Part shown: one piece after another, positions 9,089 to 17,496 of the stretch
How positions within the stretch are numbered: the stretch's first letter is position 1
Layout: every line of letters begins with the position of its first letter
Origin: Pseudomonas putida
GTDB taxonomy: Bacteria; Pseudomonadota; Gammaproteobacteria; Pseudomonadales; Pseudomonadaceae
DNA: 64,000 nucleotides
NCBI RefSeq assembly: GCF_003228315.1
Contig: NZ_CP029693.1
Coordinates: 186,001 to 250,000 of the forward strand
Reading direction: 5' to 3'
The notes under the pieces: generated by a model
Databases searched by the model: none
What the model was told of the DNA's origin: nothing
The model's input: only the letters and a program-made list of their open reading frames with translations
Position numbers and translations under genes: made by a program

Positions 9089-9415
9089 GATTCGACCCTC
9101 CGCTACAGGGTTTCGTGTCGGGTTGAGATCGATCCTACGCTGACGGCGGCGGGGCGGAAGGCAATCGTGGCGATTGTGAATATCGATGGGAGTGATGGTC
9201 GGTTCGTCGGTGTTCTTGCGGGCCCCATCGCGGGCAAGCCTTGCTCCCACAGGTTTGGAGGCGCACGCCGCATATCCGTGGGAGCAAGGCTTGCCCGCAA
9301 TGGGGCCTGAGAGAGCACCATCAAAACCAGGTGGACAATGGCCGCCACCTATACTCAATTCAGGGCTTTGAGCGCCCCCTATGGGTTCGGCGCCCGACTT
9401 CAAGGAACCGCGATC
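9089..9415. other. Intergenic region with a variant REPIN (9221-9307)
   Basis: It carries a REP pair of a second type, with arms CGGGCAAGCCTTGCTCCCAC and GTGGGAGCAAGGCTTGCCCG. It separates the divergent small peptide operon from the lipoprotein gene. No further gene is seen. The minus-strand promoter of the small peptide must lie at 9090-9200; no clear -35/-10 pair stands out. Confidence 0.8.
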
Positions 9416-10480
9416 TTGAACCTGCGTTCGCTGATCGTCGCCGTGCTGGTGGTCTTGGCCGGATGTGCCACGCCACCCCGCGCGCCGGTGGAAGTGCCGC
9501 AGGTGATGATTGCGCCAAGCACCTGGCAGCAGGTAGACCGGGAAATCATCGAGGCGTCGCAGTCCGCCACGGAGCAGACCAAGATCTACGCCCGAGGTGC
9601 CATGGACTACTGGCGCACCCGGGTCTATCAACTGACCGAAGAAAACTTCATCCCCTGGTTCAGCAGCTACTGGACCCAGGAATGGCTGTCGATGAAAGTC
9701 AGCTGGTACACCATCAGCGCCCAGGGCGAGAAGGACGCTTCGGAAAAACGCCTGGCCGCCTACCTGTTGGAGGCCTACCAGGAGAAGGTGCTGGCGCCGG
9801 TCGCGGTGGAAATCGATCCGGATGCGATTCTGGGCCTGGCCTCGGCGTTCTACATCGACATCCTCAAGGAAGAACTGCAGAAAATCTCCCAGCGCCACGG
9901 CGTGCCGATGCCCCAGCTCAACGGGCGCATCCAGAAAATCCCTGCCATTGCCCTCGGGCCGCCGCCGGCCCGTAACGCTTCGCTGTACCAGATTGTCTAC
10001 GCCGAGCCGCTGAACACCTTGCCGGCCTACGCCGCGTTGATCGACAAGATCCATAAGGCCGGCGGCGACAAGGGCGTCGGGTCGACCGACACCGCGATGG
10101 CGCCGGTGGCCAAGCGCGCCAGCCAACGCATGGAGGCCGAAATGGCACCCCGTGGCGCGGCAAGTGCCGTGGCGGCGGCTGCAGGGAAGCTGGCCGGTGG
10201 CTTGATTACCGTGGGCGTCGCGGGCGTTCGCGCGTTGATCCAGGCCGCCGACCGGCCGGACAGCGAGGCGCTGATTCGCAGCAGCCTGGGCAACACCTTC
10301 GACAAGGCCTGGACCAAGCTGGTGCAGAACCCGACCACCGGTGTCATGGCCGGCACCCTGTACATGGCCTCGCAGATCGAAGGCAACCTGGCGGCCAGCG
10401 CGCAACCGCCGGTCGGGCTGGATGCCGGAAATGTCGAGTTGAGCCCGAGCCAATCGACTATCAAGCAGATCACCCCATGA
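9416..10480 (+). CDS. Predicted lipoprotein of unknown function
   Basis: A 354-residue protein with a lipoprotein signal: NLRSLIVAVLVVLAGCATP, lipobox LAGC. The best start is the TTG at 9416, which has AAGGAA 8-9 bases upstream and puts the lipobox Cys at residue 17; the longer frame from 9338 would bury the signal behind 26 residues. The mature part is mixed helical (KIYARGAMDYWRTRVYQL, EKVLAPVAVEIDPDAILG) with a Gly/Ala-rich segment near residue 245 (AGKLAGGLITVGVAGVRAL). Not recognised as a named family. It is 16 bases upstream of the DUF1428 gene, so the two may be cotranscribed. Confidence 0.75.
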   Translation: MNLRSLIVAVLVVLAGCATPPRAPVEVPQVMIAPSTWQQVDREIIEASQSATEQTKIYARGAMDYWRTRVYQLTEENFIPWFSSYWTQEWLSMKVSWYTISAQGEKDASEKRLAAYLLEAYQEKVLAPVAVEIDPDAILGLASAFYIDILKEELQKISQRHGVPMPQLNGRIQKIPAIALGPPPARNASLYQIVYAEPLNTLPAYAALIDKIHKAGGDKGVGSTDTAMAPVAKRASQRMEAEMAPRGAASAVAAAAGKLAGGLITVGVAGVRALIQAADRPDSEALIRSSLGNTFDKAWTKLVQNPTTGVMAGTLYMASQIEGNLAASAQPPVGLDAGNVELSPSQSTIKQITP

Positions 10481-10496
10481 GCCAAGGAGAACACCC

Positions 10497-10850
10497 ATGT
10501 CCTACGTCAATGGTTTTGTCGCGGCAGTGCCCACCGCCAACCGCGAGAAGTTCAAGAAGCACGCCGAAATCGCCGCCGCGTTGTTCAAGGAAAGCGGCGC
10601 CCTGGATGTGGTCGAGTGCTGGGGCCTTGATGTGCCCGATGGCAAGCTGACGTCGTTTCCCATGGCCGTGAAACTCAAGCCCGACGAAACCGTGGTGTTC
10701 AGCTGGCTTATATGGCCGGACAAGGCCACCAGCGACGCGGCGATGGAAAAAATGATGGCCGACCCGAGGATGAAGCCGGACGTCAATCCCATGCCATTCG
10801 ATGGCCAGCGGATGATCTTCGGTGGCTTTGAAATCATCGTGAAGGCGTGA
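10497..10850 (+). CDS. DUF1428 family protein
   Basis: A 117-residue cytoplasmic protein with the ferredoxin-like (dimeric alpha/beta barrel) sequence typical of DUF1428 (YbaA-like): it begins SYVNGFVAAVPTANREKF and contains VECWGLDVPDG and ends MPFDGQRMIFGGFEIIV. The start has AAGGAG 6-7 bases upstream. No catalytic role is established for the family. It follows the lipoprotein gene closely and converges with the 64-residue gene on the other strand. Confidence 0.85.
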   Translation: MSYVNGFVAAVPTANREKFKKHAEIAAALFKESGALDVVECWGLDVPDGKLTSFPMAVKLKPDETVVFSWLIWPDKATSDAAMEKMMADPRMKPDVNPMPFDGQRMIFGGFEIIVKA

Positions 10851-10865
10851 ACCGGCTGTGCAGGG

Positions 10866-11060
10866 TCACTCCGGCGTCGGGGTGATCCTGCAACTCTTGC
10901 GGTTGAGAATCTCACTGTCCGTCGGTCGTTCCCTGACGAATTCGAAACGCGGCTCGCCTTCGTTGTAATGAACCAGCCAGCCCCATTCCAGTTCGGACTC
11001 ATCCTGACCGGGTTTCGGTGGCACGGCCCACCATGGCTCCTTGCTGATGATTTCTCGCAT
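10866..11060 (-). CDS. Hypothetical protein, 64 residues
   Basis: A short acidic/aromatic ORF (MREIISKEPWWAVPPKPG, then LEWGWLVHYNEGEPRFEFV). The ATG at 11060 is chosen because GGAGG stands 5 bases before it; a longer frame would start at 11087. No signal peptide or membrane segment. Not recognised. Codon use fits the neighbours. It is divergent from thpR (start 11121), leaving only 60 bases for both promoters. Confidence 0.55.
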   Translation of the reverse strand: MREIISKEPWWAVPPKPGQDESELEWGWLVHYNEGEPRFEFVRERPTDSEILNRKSCRITPTPE

Positions 11061-11120
11061 GGCCCCCTCCAGTTCAAGCGGTTGCATGAACTATAACTTG
11101 GATGTCAGGAGGTGCCACCG

Positions 11121-11660
11121 ATGAGCGACGAATCCCGCGAACCCTTCAAACGACTGTTTTTTGCCCTCGATTGTGCACCCGCGCAACGCAAGGCCATTGC
11201 CCAATGGCGTAGCACCTTGCAACTGCGCAGCGGACGTCCGGTACCGGCAGAGAACTTTCACCTGACGCTTAAGTTTCTGGGCTCGGTCGATGCCGCGCAG
11301 ATTGCGGCGATCTGTGACGCCGTGATGTCTGTGCATGCGTCGACTGAGCGCTTGACCGTGGTGCTGGATCGGCTGGATGTCTGGCGCAGAGCAGGGGTGC
11401 TGGTGTTGGCCCCGGAGCAGGCGCCGCCGGGGTTGCTGCGCCTGGTGTATGACCTTGAGCAGGCGCTGCTGCCGTTCGGCCTGGAGGAAACATCGAAGGA
11501 ATTTCGCCCGCACCTGACTTTGGCCCGGGACTATCGCGCGCCCGCGCCGGAGTCGCCCACGGCACCGGAGTTCTTCCTGCGCGCCGACCATTTCACCCTG
11601 TTCGAATCCCGCAAGGGCCGCTATCACGCGTTGGCCCGATGGCCATTGCGCGACCAATAA
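11121..11660 (+). CDS. thpR: RNA 2',3'-cyclic phosphodiesterase (2'-5' RNA ligase family)
   Basis: A 179-residue 2H phosphoesterase. Two HxT motifs are visible, HLTLKF near residue 49 and HLTLAR near residue 130, which form the twin catalytic centre that opens 2',3'-cyclic phosphate RNA ends. N-terminal RLFFALDCAP is the family's first strand. The ATG at 11121 has AGGAGG at 11107-11112; an upstream in-frame GTG at 11112 overlaps that Shine-Dalgarno and is rejected. Single-gene unit. Confidence 0.9.
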   Translation: MSDESREPFKRLFFALDCAPAQRKAIAQWRSTLQLRSGRPVPAENFHLTLKFLGSVDAAQIAAICDAVMSVHASTERLTVVLDRLDVWRRAGVLVLAPEQAPPGLLRLVYDLEQALLPFGLEETSKEFRPHLTLARDYRAPAPESPTAPEFFLRADHFTLFESRKGRYHALARWPLRDQ

Positions 11661-11680
11661 AAAAGGCGCCCGAGGGCGCC
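11659..11680 (-). terminator. Intrinsic terminator, minus strand
   Basis: Stem GGCGCCC / GGGCGCC with a 2-base loop at 11665-11680 and, reading the minus strand, a run of six T. It lies just past thpR and about 200 bases downstream of potF, whose transcript it would end; on the plus strand there is no T-run. Confidence 0.65.
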
Positions 11681-11784
11681 GAACTTCACCTTAACCGAGG
11701 AGCCAGGTGAGCAATGCAGCGGTGGTAAGGCGCTGCATGAAGAGAAAAAGGCAGATATGAAATGTGTATTGAATGTTCCGAACT

Positions 11785-11851
11785 CATCGCGAGCAGGCTC
11801 GCTCCCACAGGGGAATGCATTTCAACTGTAGGAGCGAGCCTGCTCGCGATA
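11785..11851. repeat. REP pair in outward order
   Basis: CATCGCGAGCAGGCTCGC on the left and its inverted copy ending CTGCTCGCGATAG on the right, only 14 bases apart. The arms are in the opposite order (tail to tail) to the other REPINs in the window, so this is two abutting REPs rather than one standard REPIN. Confidence 0.88.
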
Positions 11852-11883
11852 GCGGTATCAAATTCAACAGTCTGTTGAGCGAA

Positions 11884-12981
11884 TTACTTGCCCAGCTTCA
11901 CCTTGGTCCAACCCCGGGTCATGACCCGCTGCACACCAATCGGCATATCCGGAATCGCATACAAGGTCGCCATGGTTTCCTGCGACGGGTACGAACCCGG
12001 ATCGTTGCGAATCGCTTCATCCACCAAGGGCGTGGCCGCCGCGTTGGCGTTGCTGTAGCCGATGTTGTTGGTGATCTCGGCGATGATGTCCGGGCGCATC
12101 AGGAAGTTCATGAACAGGTAGGCGTTCTCGACGTTGGCGGCATCGCGGGGGATGGCGACCATGTCGTAGAAACTGCCGGCGCCTTCTTTCGGGATGCTGT
12201 AGTCGATCTTCACCTTGTCGCCGGCTTCCTGGGCGCGGGCCTTGGCCTGCAGCACGTCGCCGGAGTACCCCACGGCCACGCAGATGTTGCCGTTGGCGAG
12301 GTCCGAGATGTATTTCGAGGAATGGAAGTACGACACCGACGGACGAATCTTCATGAACAACGCTTCGGCTTCGGCAATGTGCGCCTTGTCCTGGTCGTTC
12401 ACCGGGTAGCCCAGGTAGTGCAGGGCGGCCGGGATCATCTCGGTCGGTGAGTCGAGGAAACTGATGCCGCAGGCTTTGAGTTTTTCGGCGTTTTCCGGTT
12501 TGAACAACAGGTCCCAGGAGTTGGTCGGGGCGTTGGCGCCCAGCACTTCCTTGACCTTTTCCGGGTTGAAGCCGATACCGATCGAGCCCCACATGTACGG
12601 GAAGGCGTGACCGTTATCCGGGTCGCTGGCCGAGGCGTTTTTCAGCAGCACCGGGTTGAGGTTTTTCCAATTAGGCAGCTTGGATTTGTCCAGTTCCTGA
12701 TAGACGCCAGCCTTGACCTGCTTGGCCAGGAAACTGTTGGACGGCACGACGATGTCGTAGCCGGACTTGCCCGCCAGCAGGCGTGCTTCGAGGGTTTCGT
12801 TACTGTCGAACACATCGTAGGTCACCTGGATCCCGGTCTCGTCTTCGAACTTCTTGACGGTGTCCGGGGCAATGTAATCCGACCAGTTGTAGACGCGCAG
12901 TACCTTGTCATTGGCTTGGGCGCCAGCGGCGATTGCGCCCATTAAGGACAGTGTCAGCAGAGTCCTGCCAAACATTTTCAT
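11884..12981 (-). CDS. potF: Polyamine ABC transporter periplasmic binding protein (PotF/SpuD type)
   Basis: A 365-residue periplasmic binding protein with signal peptide (cleavage after AGAQAN or close to it). Family signatures: [20 protein letters not shown] at the mature N-terminus, [27 protein letters not shown], and [13 protein letters not shown]. These match PotF/SpuD-E, which deliver putrescine or spermidine to an ABC permease. It is the last gene after potGHI on the same strand, separated by 194 bases and a REPIN, so it may have its own promoter or be expressed at a different level. Which polyamine is bound cannot be decided by eye. Confidence 0.92.
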   Translation of the reverse strand: MKMFGRTLLTLSLMGAIAAGAQANDKVLRVYNWSDYIAPDTVKKFEDETGIQVTYDVFDSNETLEARLLAGKSGYDIVVPSNSFLAKQVKAGVYQELDKSKLPNWKNLNPVLLKNASASDPDNGHAFPYMWGSIGIGFNPEKVKEVLGANAPTNSWDLLFKPENAEKLKACGISFLDSPTEMIPAALHYLGYPVNDQDKAHIAEAEALFMKIRPSVSYFHSSKYISDLANGNICVAVGYSGDVLQAKARAQEAGDKVKIDYSIPKEGAGSFYDMVAIPRDAANVENAYLFMNFLMRPDIIAEITNNIGYSNANAAATPLVDEAIRNDPGSYPSQETMATLYAIPDMPIGVQRVMTRGWTKVKLGK

Positions 12982-13068
12982 CGGTACAACTCCATTCTTT
13001 TTACTGAAGAGCTTTTCTTATTCAAAATCACACGACACACATCTGTGGCAGGAACGCTGCGCGCTCCA

Positions 13069-13170
13069 CTGTAGGAGCGAGCCTGCTCGCGAAAAACTCA
13101 AGGACGACGCGTTTATTCAGGTAGCCCGCGTCATCGTTGACGTCCATCGCTAGCATGCTCGCTCCTACAG
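13069..13170. repeat. REPIN between potI and potF
   Basis: Arms CTGTAGGAGCGAGCCTGCTC and AGCATGCTCGCTCCTACAG around the usual body (GCCCGCGTCATCGTTGACG). It lies between genes of one presumed operon, where REP hairpins often give differential mRNA stability. Confidence 0.9.
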
Positions 13171-13175
13171 AGGGG

Positions 13176-14054
13176 TTAGGCGGTTGCAGCGGTCCGTTGC
13201 GGTTGTTGCCAGGATTCGCTCGCCGTCTGTTCCATCGCTTCCTGGATCGCCCGCTTGCGGCTGGCTTCGGCGCGGCGGCTGAAGTACCAGACCATGAAGG
13301 TCACGATCGACACCGCCAGCAGAATCAGGCTGGCCACGGCGTTGATCTCGGGCTTCACGCCCAGGCGCACCGCCGAGAACACTTCCATCGGCAGGGTTGT
13401 GGAACCCGGGCCGGAAACGAAGCTCGCCAGTACCAGGTCATCCAGGGACAGGGCGAACGACATCATGCCGCCGGCTGCCAGGGATGGCGCGATCATCGGG
13501 ATGGTGATCAGGAAGAACACCTTGAACGGCTTGGCACCCAGGTCCATGGCCGCTTCTTCGATGGACAGGTCCAGCTCGCGAAGGCGGGCGGAGACTACCA
13601 CTGCAACGTAGGCGGCACAAAACGTGGTGTGAGCGATCCAGATCGTCACGATGCCGCGTTCCATCGGCCAGCCAATCAGCTGCGCCATGGCCACGAACAG
13701 CAGCAACAGCGACAGACCGGTGATCACCTCAGGCATCACCAGCGGCGCGGTGACCAGGCCACCGAACAGCGTGCGACCCTTGAAGCGGGTAACGCGAGTC
13801 AGCACGAACGCCGCCAAGGTGCCCAGTGCCACTGCCGCGACCGCGGTGTAGCAGGCGATTTCCAGCGAGCGCACCACCGAACCCATCAGCTGTGCGTTGT
13901 CGAGCAGGCCGGCGTACCACTTGAACGACCAGCCACCCCACACCGTCACCAGCTTCGAGGCGTTGAACGAGTAGATCACCAGAATCAGCATCGGCAGATA
14001 GATGAACGACAGGCCGAGCCACAGCATCATTTTTGAGAAACCGAAACGTTTCAT
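13176..14054 (-). CDS. potI: Polyamine ABC transporter permease (PotI type)
   Basis: A 292-residue inner-membrane permease with six predicted helices (the first is MMLWLGLSFIYLPMLILVIYS shortened here by eye). The BPD_transp_1 EAA loop, which docks on the ATPase, reads EEAAMDLGAKPFKVFFLITIP shortened to EEAAMDLGAKPFKVF. Start overlaps the potH stop by 4 bases (ATGA), so translation is coupled. Partner of PotH in a PotGHI-like putrescine/spermidine importer. Confidence 0.92.
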   Translation of the reverse strand: MKRFGFSKMMLWLGLSFIYLPMLILVIYSFNASKLVTVWGGWSFKWYAGLLDNAQLMGSVVRSLEIACYTAVAAVALGTLAAFVLTRVTRFKGRTLFGGLVTAPLVMPEVITGLSLLLLFVAMAQLIGWPMERGIVTIWIAHTTFCAAYVAVVVSARLRELDLSIEEAAMDLGAKPFKVFFLITIPMIAPSLAAGGMMSFALSLDDLVLASFVSGPGSTTLPMEVFSAVRLGVKPEINAVASLILLAVSIVTFMVWYFSRRAEASRKRAIQEAMEQTASESWQQPQRTAATA

Positions 14055-14965
14055 CCCCGTGCCTCCATCTCTTTGGCCTGACTGCGGTTGAACAGCAGAA
14101 TCGGCACAATCAGGATCAACAGCATCACCACCGCCAGGGCGGAAGCCACCGGCCAGTCGCGGTTATTGAAGAACTCTTGCCACAGCACGCGACCGATCAT
14201 CAGGGTCTCCGGGCCGCCCAGCAGCTCCGGAATCACGAACTCGCCCACCACCGGAATGAACACCAGCATGCAGCCGGCGATGATGCCGTTCTTGGCCAGC
14301 GGCACGGTGATTTTCCAGAAGCTGTTGAAGGTGCTCGAACCCAGGTCCGAGGCGGCTTCCAGCAGGCTCTGGTCGTGCTTGACCAGGTTGGCGTACAGCG
14401 GCAGCACCATGAACGGCAGATACGCATACACCACGCCGATATAGACGGCGGTGTTGGTGTTGAGGATCTCGATCGGGTGATCGATCAGCCCGGTCCACAT
14501 CAGGAAAGCGTTGAGCAGACCGTTGTTGCTGATGATGCCCATCCACGCATACACGCGGATCAGGATCGCGGTCCAGGTCGGCATCATGATCAACAGCATC
14601 AGGACGTTCTGCGCTTCCTTGCTCGCCTTGGTAATGGCGTAGGCCATCGGGAAACCGATCACCAGGCACATCAGCGTGCTGAAAAACGCGACCTTCAACG
14701 AACCCAGATAAGCCGACAGGTACAGCTCGTCTTCACCCAGCAACGTGTAGTTGCCGATGTTGAGCATCAACTGGAATTTCTGCTCGGCGTAGGTGTAGAT
14801 CTCCGAGTAGGGCGGAATGGCCAGGGCCGCTTCGGAGAAGCTGATCTTCATTACCAGGAAAAACGGCAGCATGAAGAACAGGCACAGCCACAGGAATGGA
14901 ATGCCGATCACGATCTTTCGGCCGCTGGGCACCAGGCGCAGGAATTGCTGATTGAAGGTTTTCAT
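14051..14965 (-). CDS. potH: Polyamine ABC transporter permease (PotH type)
   Basis: A 304-residue permease with six predicted membrane helices. The EAA motif is LLEAASDLGSSTFNSFWKIT (around residues 200-220). The N-terminal helix GIPFLWLCLFFMLPFFLVM and the YTEIYTYAEQ-like periplasmic loop before TM2 are typical of PotH rather than PotI. Both ends overlap neighbours by 4 bases (potG stop, potI start), so potGHI form a tightly coupled operon. Confidence 0.92.
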   Translation of the reverse strand: MKTFNQQFLRLVPSGRKIVIGIPFLWLCLFFMLPFFLVMKISFSEAALAIPPYSEIYTYAEQKFQLMLNIGNYTLLGEDELYLSAYLGSLKVAFFSTLMCLVIGFPMAYAITKASKEAQNVLMLLIMMPTWTAILIRVYAWMGIISNNGLLNAFLMWTGLIDHPIEILNTNTAVYIGVVYAYLPFMVLPLYANLVKHDQSLLEAASDLGSSTFNSFWKITVPLAKNGIIAGCMLVFIPVVGEFVIPELLGGPETLMIGRVLWQEFFNNRDWPVASALAVVMLLILIVPILLFNRSQAKEMEARG

Positions 14966-16104
14966 GCGCGCAGTACCACGCCGCTGTCATCTTCCCACCA
15001 CACGTAGACCTGATCGTCCCAGGTCGGACGTGCACCACGGCGTTCGGCGTTGGCCATGAACGACTGCACGACTTTGCCGCCAGGCAGTTCGACGTAGAAC
15101 ACCGAGTGGCCACCGAGGTAGGCAATGTCGTGCACCTTGCCGCTGGACCAGTTGTAGCGGGTGTCGGGCTTGGTGGTGCTGACCAGCAGTTTTTCCGGAC
15201 GGATCGCGTAGGTGATCGACTTGTCCTGCACCGAGGTGCTGACGCCGTGGCCGACGTAGATCTTCTGCTCCAGGTCCGGGCTGTGGATGATCGCGTGACC
15301 TTCCAGGTCTTCCACCACCGTGCCTTCGAAGGCGTTCACGTTGCCGATGAATTCGCAGACCATGCGGCTGACCGGAGCCTCGTAGACATCCACCGGGCTG
15401 CCGATCTGGGCGATCCAGCCCAAGTGCATGATGGCGATGCGCTGGGCCATGGTCATGGCCTCTTCCTGGTCGTGGGTCACCATCACGCAGGTCACGCCGA
15501 CGCGTTCGATGATCTCCACCAGTTCCAGCTGCATTTGCGAACGCAGCTTTTTATCCAGCGCGCCCATCGGTTCGTCGAGCAGCAGCAGCTTCGGACGCTT
15601 GGCCAGGGAGCGGGCCAGGGCCACACGCTGACGCTGGCCGCCGGACAACTGGTGCGGTTTGCGCTTGGCGTATTGGGTCATGTGCACCAGGCGCAGCATC
15701 TCCTGCACACGGGCGTCGATTTCGGCAGCGGGCAAACGGTCCTGCTTGAGACCGAAGGCGATGTTCTGCGCCACGGTCATGTGCGGGAACAGGGCGTAGG
15801 ACTGGAACATCATGTTGATCGGCCGCTCGTAGGGCGGCATGTCAGTGATGTCCACGCCATCAAGCAGAATCCGGCCTTCGGTCGGGCGTTCGAAGCCGGC
15901 GAGCATGCGCAGCAGCGTCGATTTACCGGAACCGGAGCCACCGAGCAGGGCGAAGATTTCGCCCTGATGGATTTCCAGGGACACATCGTCCACGGCGGTG
16001 GTTTCGTCGAATTTCTTGGTGACGCGATCGACTTTTACCAGGACCTTTTTCGGTGCCTGCTGACCTTCGAGAGCCTTCCTGTAAGTGCTGGAGGCGTTTG
16101 CCAT
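14962..16104 (-). CDS. potG: Polyamine ABC transporter ATPase (PotG type)
   Basis: A 380-residue ABC ATPase. Walker A is GGSGSGKSTLLR, the signature LSGGQRQRVALARSLA, Walker B LLLLDEPMGALD, and the switch His lies in VMVTHDQEEAMTMA. The C-terminal TOBE-type regulatory domain runs from about residue 290. The ATG at 16104 is chosen (MANASSTYRK) because GGGAG lies upstream at the right distance; the open frame extends to 16419 only because it runs through a REPIN. First gene of potGHI; puuD lies 346 bases upstream on the same strand. Confidence 0.93.
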   Translation of the reverse strand: MANASSTYRKALEGQQAPKKVLVKVDRVTKKFDETTAVDDVSLEIHQGEIFALLGGSGSGKSTLLRMLAGFERPTEGRILLDGVDITDMPPYERPINMMFQSYALFPHMTVAQNIAFGLKQDRLPAAEIDARVQEMLRLVHMTQYAKRKPHQLSGGQRQRVALARSLAKRPKLLLLDEPMGALDKKLRSQMQLELVEIIERVGVTCVMVTHDQEEAMTMAQRIAIMHLGWIAQIGSPVDVYEAPVSRMVCEFIGNVNAFEGTVVEDLEGHAIIHSPDLEQKIYVGHGVSTSVQDKSITYAIRPEKLLVSTTKPDTRYNWSSGKVHDIAYLGGHSVFYVELPGGKVVQSFMANAERRGARPTWDDQVYVWWEDDSGVVLRA

Positions 16105-16450
16105 GTGAAACTCCCAACAGATTTCAGTCGCCGGGCCAACGTGGCCCGACTTAATAGTTGATTGCAAACCCGGGGGCGGGTAACGCCTGCCACTGTAGGA
16201 GCGAGCCTGCTCGCGATGGACGCCAACGATGACGCGGGCGGTCTGAATGCCCGCGGTGTCCGGACATTCATCGCGAGCAGGCTCGCTCCTACAGGGAATT
16301 GCGTTGCCGCTCCTTTCGGGTTTATTCGGTGCCGCCTTCCTGGCTGCGGTACTTGTTGTTATTGCAGTGTGTTGTTGTCGTGATAGGCGGGCGCGCAGAG
16401 GCACGCCCGACTGGCTCACGGGGGCAGTAAATGGATGTCGGTGTTTTAGG
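16105..16450. other. Intergenic region with REPIN (16193-16294)
   Basis: It holds a REPIN (arms CTGTAGGAGCGAGCCTGCTC and GAGCAGGCTCGCTCCTACAG) and, at 16391-16410, a small GC hairpin (GGGCG / CGCCC) close to the puuD stop. A potG promoter should be here; no strong -35/-10 pair was found. No gene. Confidence 0.75.
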
Positions 16451-17212
16451 TCAGCGCGCGTTTCGCAGCGCCGCCCGTTGCCGGCACGCTTCGCCGAACG
16501 CCTGGAAAATGCGCAGGTAAGGCGGGTTGTCCAGCACCTGCCATTCCGGGTGCCATTGCACGCCGAGGGCGAAGGTCTTGCTGTTTTCCACCGAGACCGC
16601 TTCGATCAGGCCATCAGGCGCGACGGCTTCGGCGCGCAGGCCGGGAGCGAGGCGGTCGATGCCTTGGCTGTGAATCGAATTGACCTGGAACACCGGTGGC
16701 AAGTCCAGCGCCTGGAATACGCCGCCTTCTTGCACGGTGACCGCGTGGGCCGGTGCGTACTGCACGGCCAGCTCAGGATGGTTGGCTTCACGGTGATCGA
16801 GGAAGCCGGGGAGCTCATGCACCTTCTGATGCAGGCTGCCGCCGAACGCCACGTTCATCTCCTGGAAGCCACGGCAGATGCCGAGCACCGGAACGCCAGC
16901 AGCAATAGCCGCGCGGATCAGGGGAAGGGTGGTGCGATCCCGCTGGGGATCATGTTCGGTGCCGGGGGCGCTGTCGGGGCCTTGATAGTGGAAGGGTTCC
17001 ACGTTCGATGGCGAGCCGGTCAGCAACAGACCGTCGAGCTGCGGCAGCAGGTCCTCGATTTCGGTCAGTTCGGCCAGGGAAGGAATGACGACAGGCAGCC
17101 CCAGCGCCGCAACGCTGACAGCACGCAAGTACTTGTCGCCGCTGATGTGGTAGGGGTGCAGGCCAATTTGTTTGACGCACGCAGTAACGCCGATCAATGG
17201 CTTGAATGCCAT
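16451..17212 (-). CDS. puuD: Gamma-glutamyl-gamma-aminobutyrate hydrolase (PuuD/SpuA type)
   Basis: A 253-residue class I glutamine-amidotransferase-like hydrolase that releases GABA and glutamate from gamma-glutamyl-GABA, the last step of the glutamylated putrescine pathway. The nucleophile elbow is GICRGFQEMNVAFGGSL with Cys at about residue 119, and the catalytic His/Glu pair is in GVQWHPEWQ near residue 227. N-terminal PLIGVTACVKQIGLHPYHISG is typical of PuuD. It is divergent from puuA across 284 bases carrying an inverted repeat. Confidence 0.92.
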   Translation of the reverse strand: MAFKPLIGVTACVKQIGLHPYHISGDKYLRAVSVAALGLPVVIPSLAELTEIEDLLPQLDGLLLTGSPSNVEPFHYQGPDSAPGTEHDPQRDRTTLPLIRAAIAAGVPVLGICRGFQEMNVAFGGSLHQKVHELPGFLDHREANHPELAVQYAPAHAVTVQEGGVFQALDLPPVFQVNSIHSQGIDRLAPGLRAEAVAPDGLIEAVSVENSKTFALGVQWHPEWQVLDNPPYLRIFQAFGEACRQRAALRNAR

Positions 17213-17332
17213 TTTTATTCACCTCGAAGTTTGACACTTGAACGAGCTTTTCCGGAGCTTAGCCTCGTTGATTTTAATTAACAACTCTAATGTCAAAAAT
17301 TATAAACGCCGCACGTCCGACCCCCAGGTTTT

Positions 17333-17365
17333 ACGCATGTTTGGTAATAATATTGGTACATGCGT
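17333..17365. promoter_or_regulatory. Inverted-repeat operator candidate between puuD and puuA
   Basis: A perfect 8-bp inverted repeat ACGCATGT / ACATGCGT with a 17-base AT-rich spacer that itself contains a direct repeat (TTGGTA at 17341 and 17353). It lies 121 bases 5' of puuD and 131 bases 5' of puuA, central in the divergent promoter region. It is a reasonable site for the PuuR/PauR-type repressor encoded at 22297, by inference only. A consensus-like TTGACA sits at 17414-17419 toward puuA, without a good -10. Confidence 0.55.
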
Positions 17366-17496
17366 GCCGCTAAGAGGCCCAAAAATAAACGCTGAGCGGC
17401 TGGGTGTTAACTATTGACATCACTTGGTCTTTCGGATTGACTGGCTGCGTGAAAGGGCGGTGAACATAATAATTAACAGTAAAAAATAGGTGCATC

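Noticed and set aside
8996..10498. 500-codon minus-strand frame
   Set aside because: Antisense of the lipoprotein gene and REPIN; only its last 30 codons (9088 to 8996) are credible.
17414..17442. Sigma-54 or sigma-70 promoter before puuA
   Set aside because: TTGACA is perfect but no acceptable -10 follows at 16-18 bases, and the GG/GC spacing for sigma-54 is off by one.
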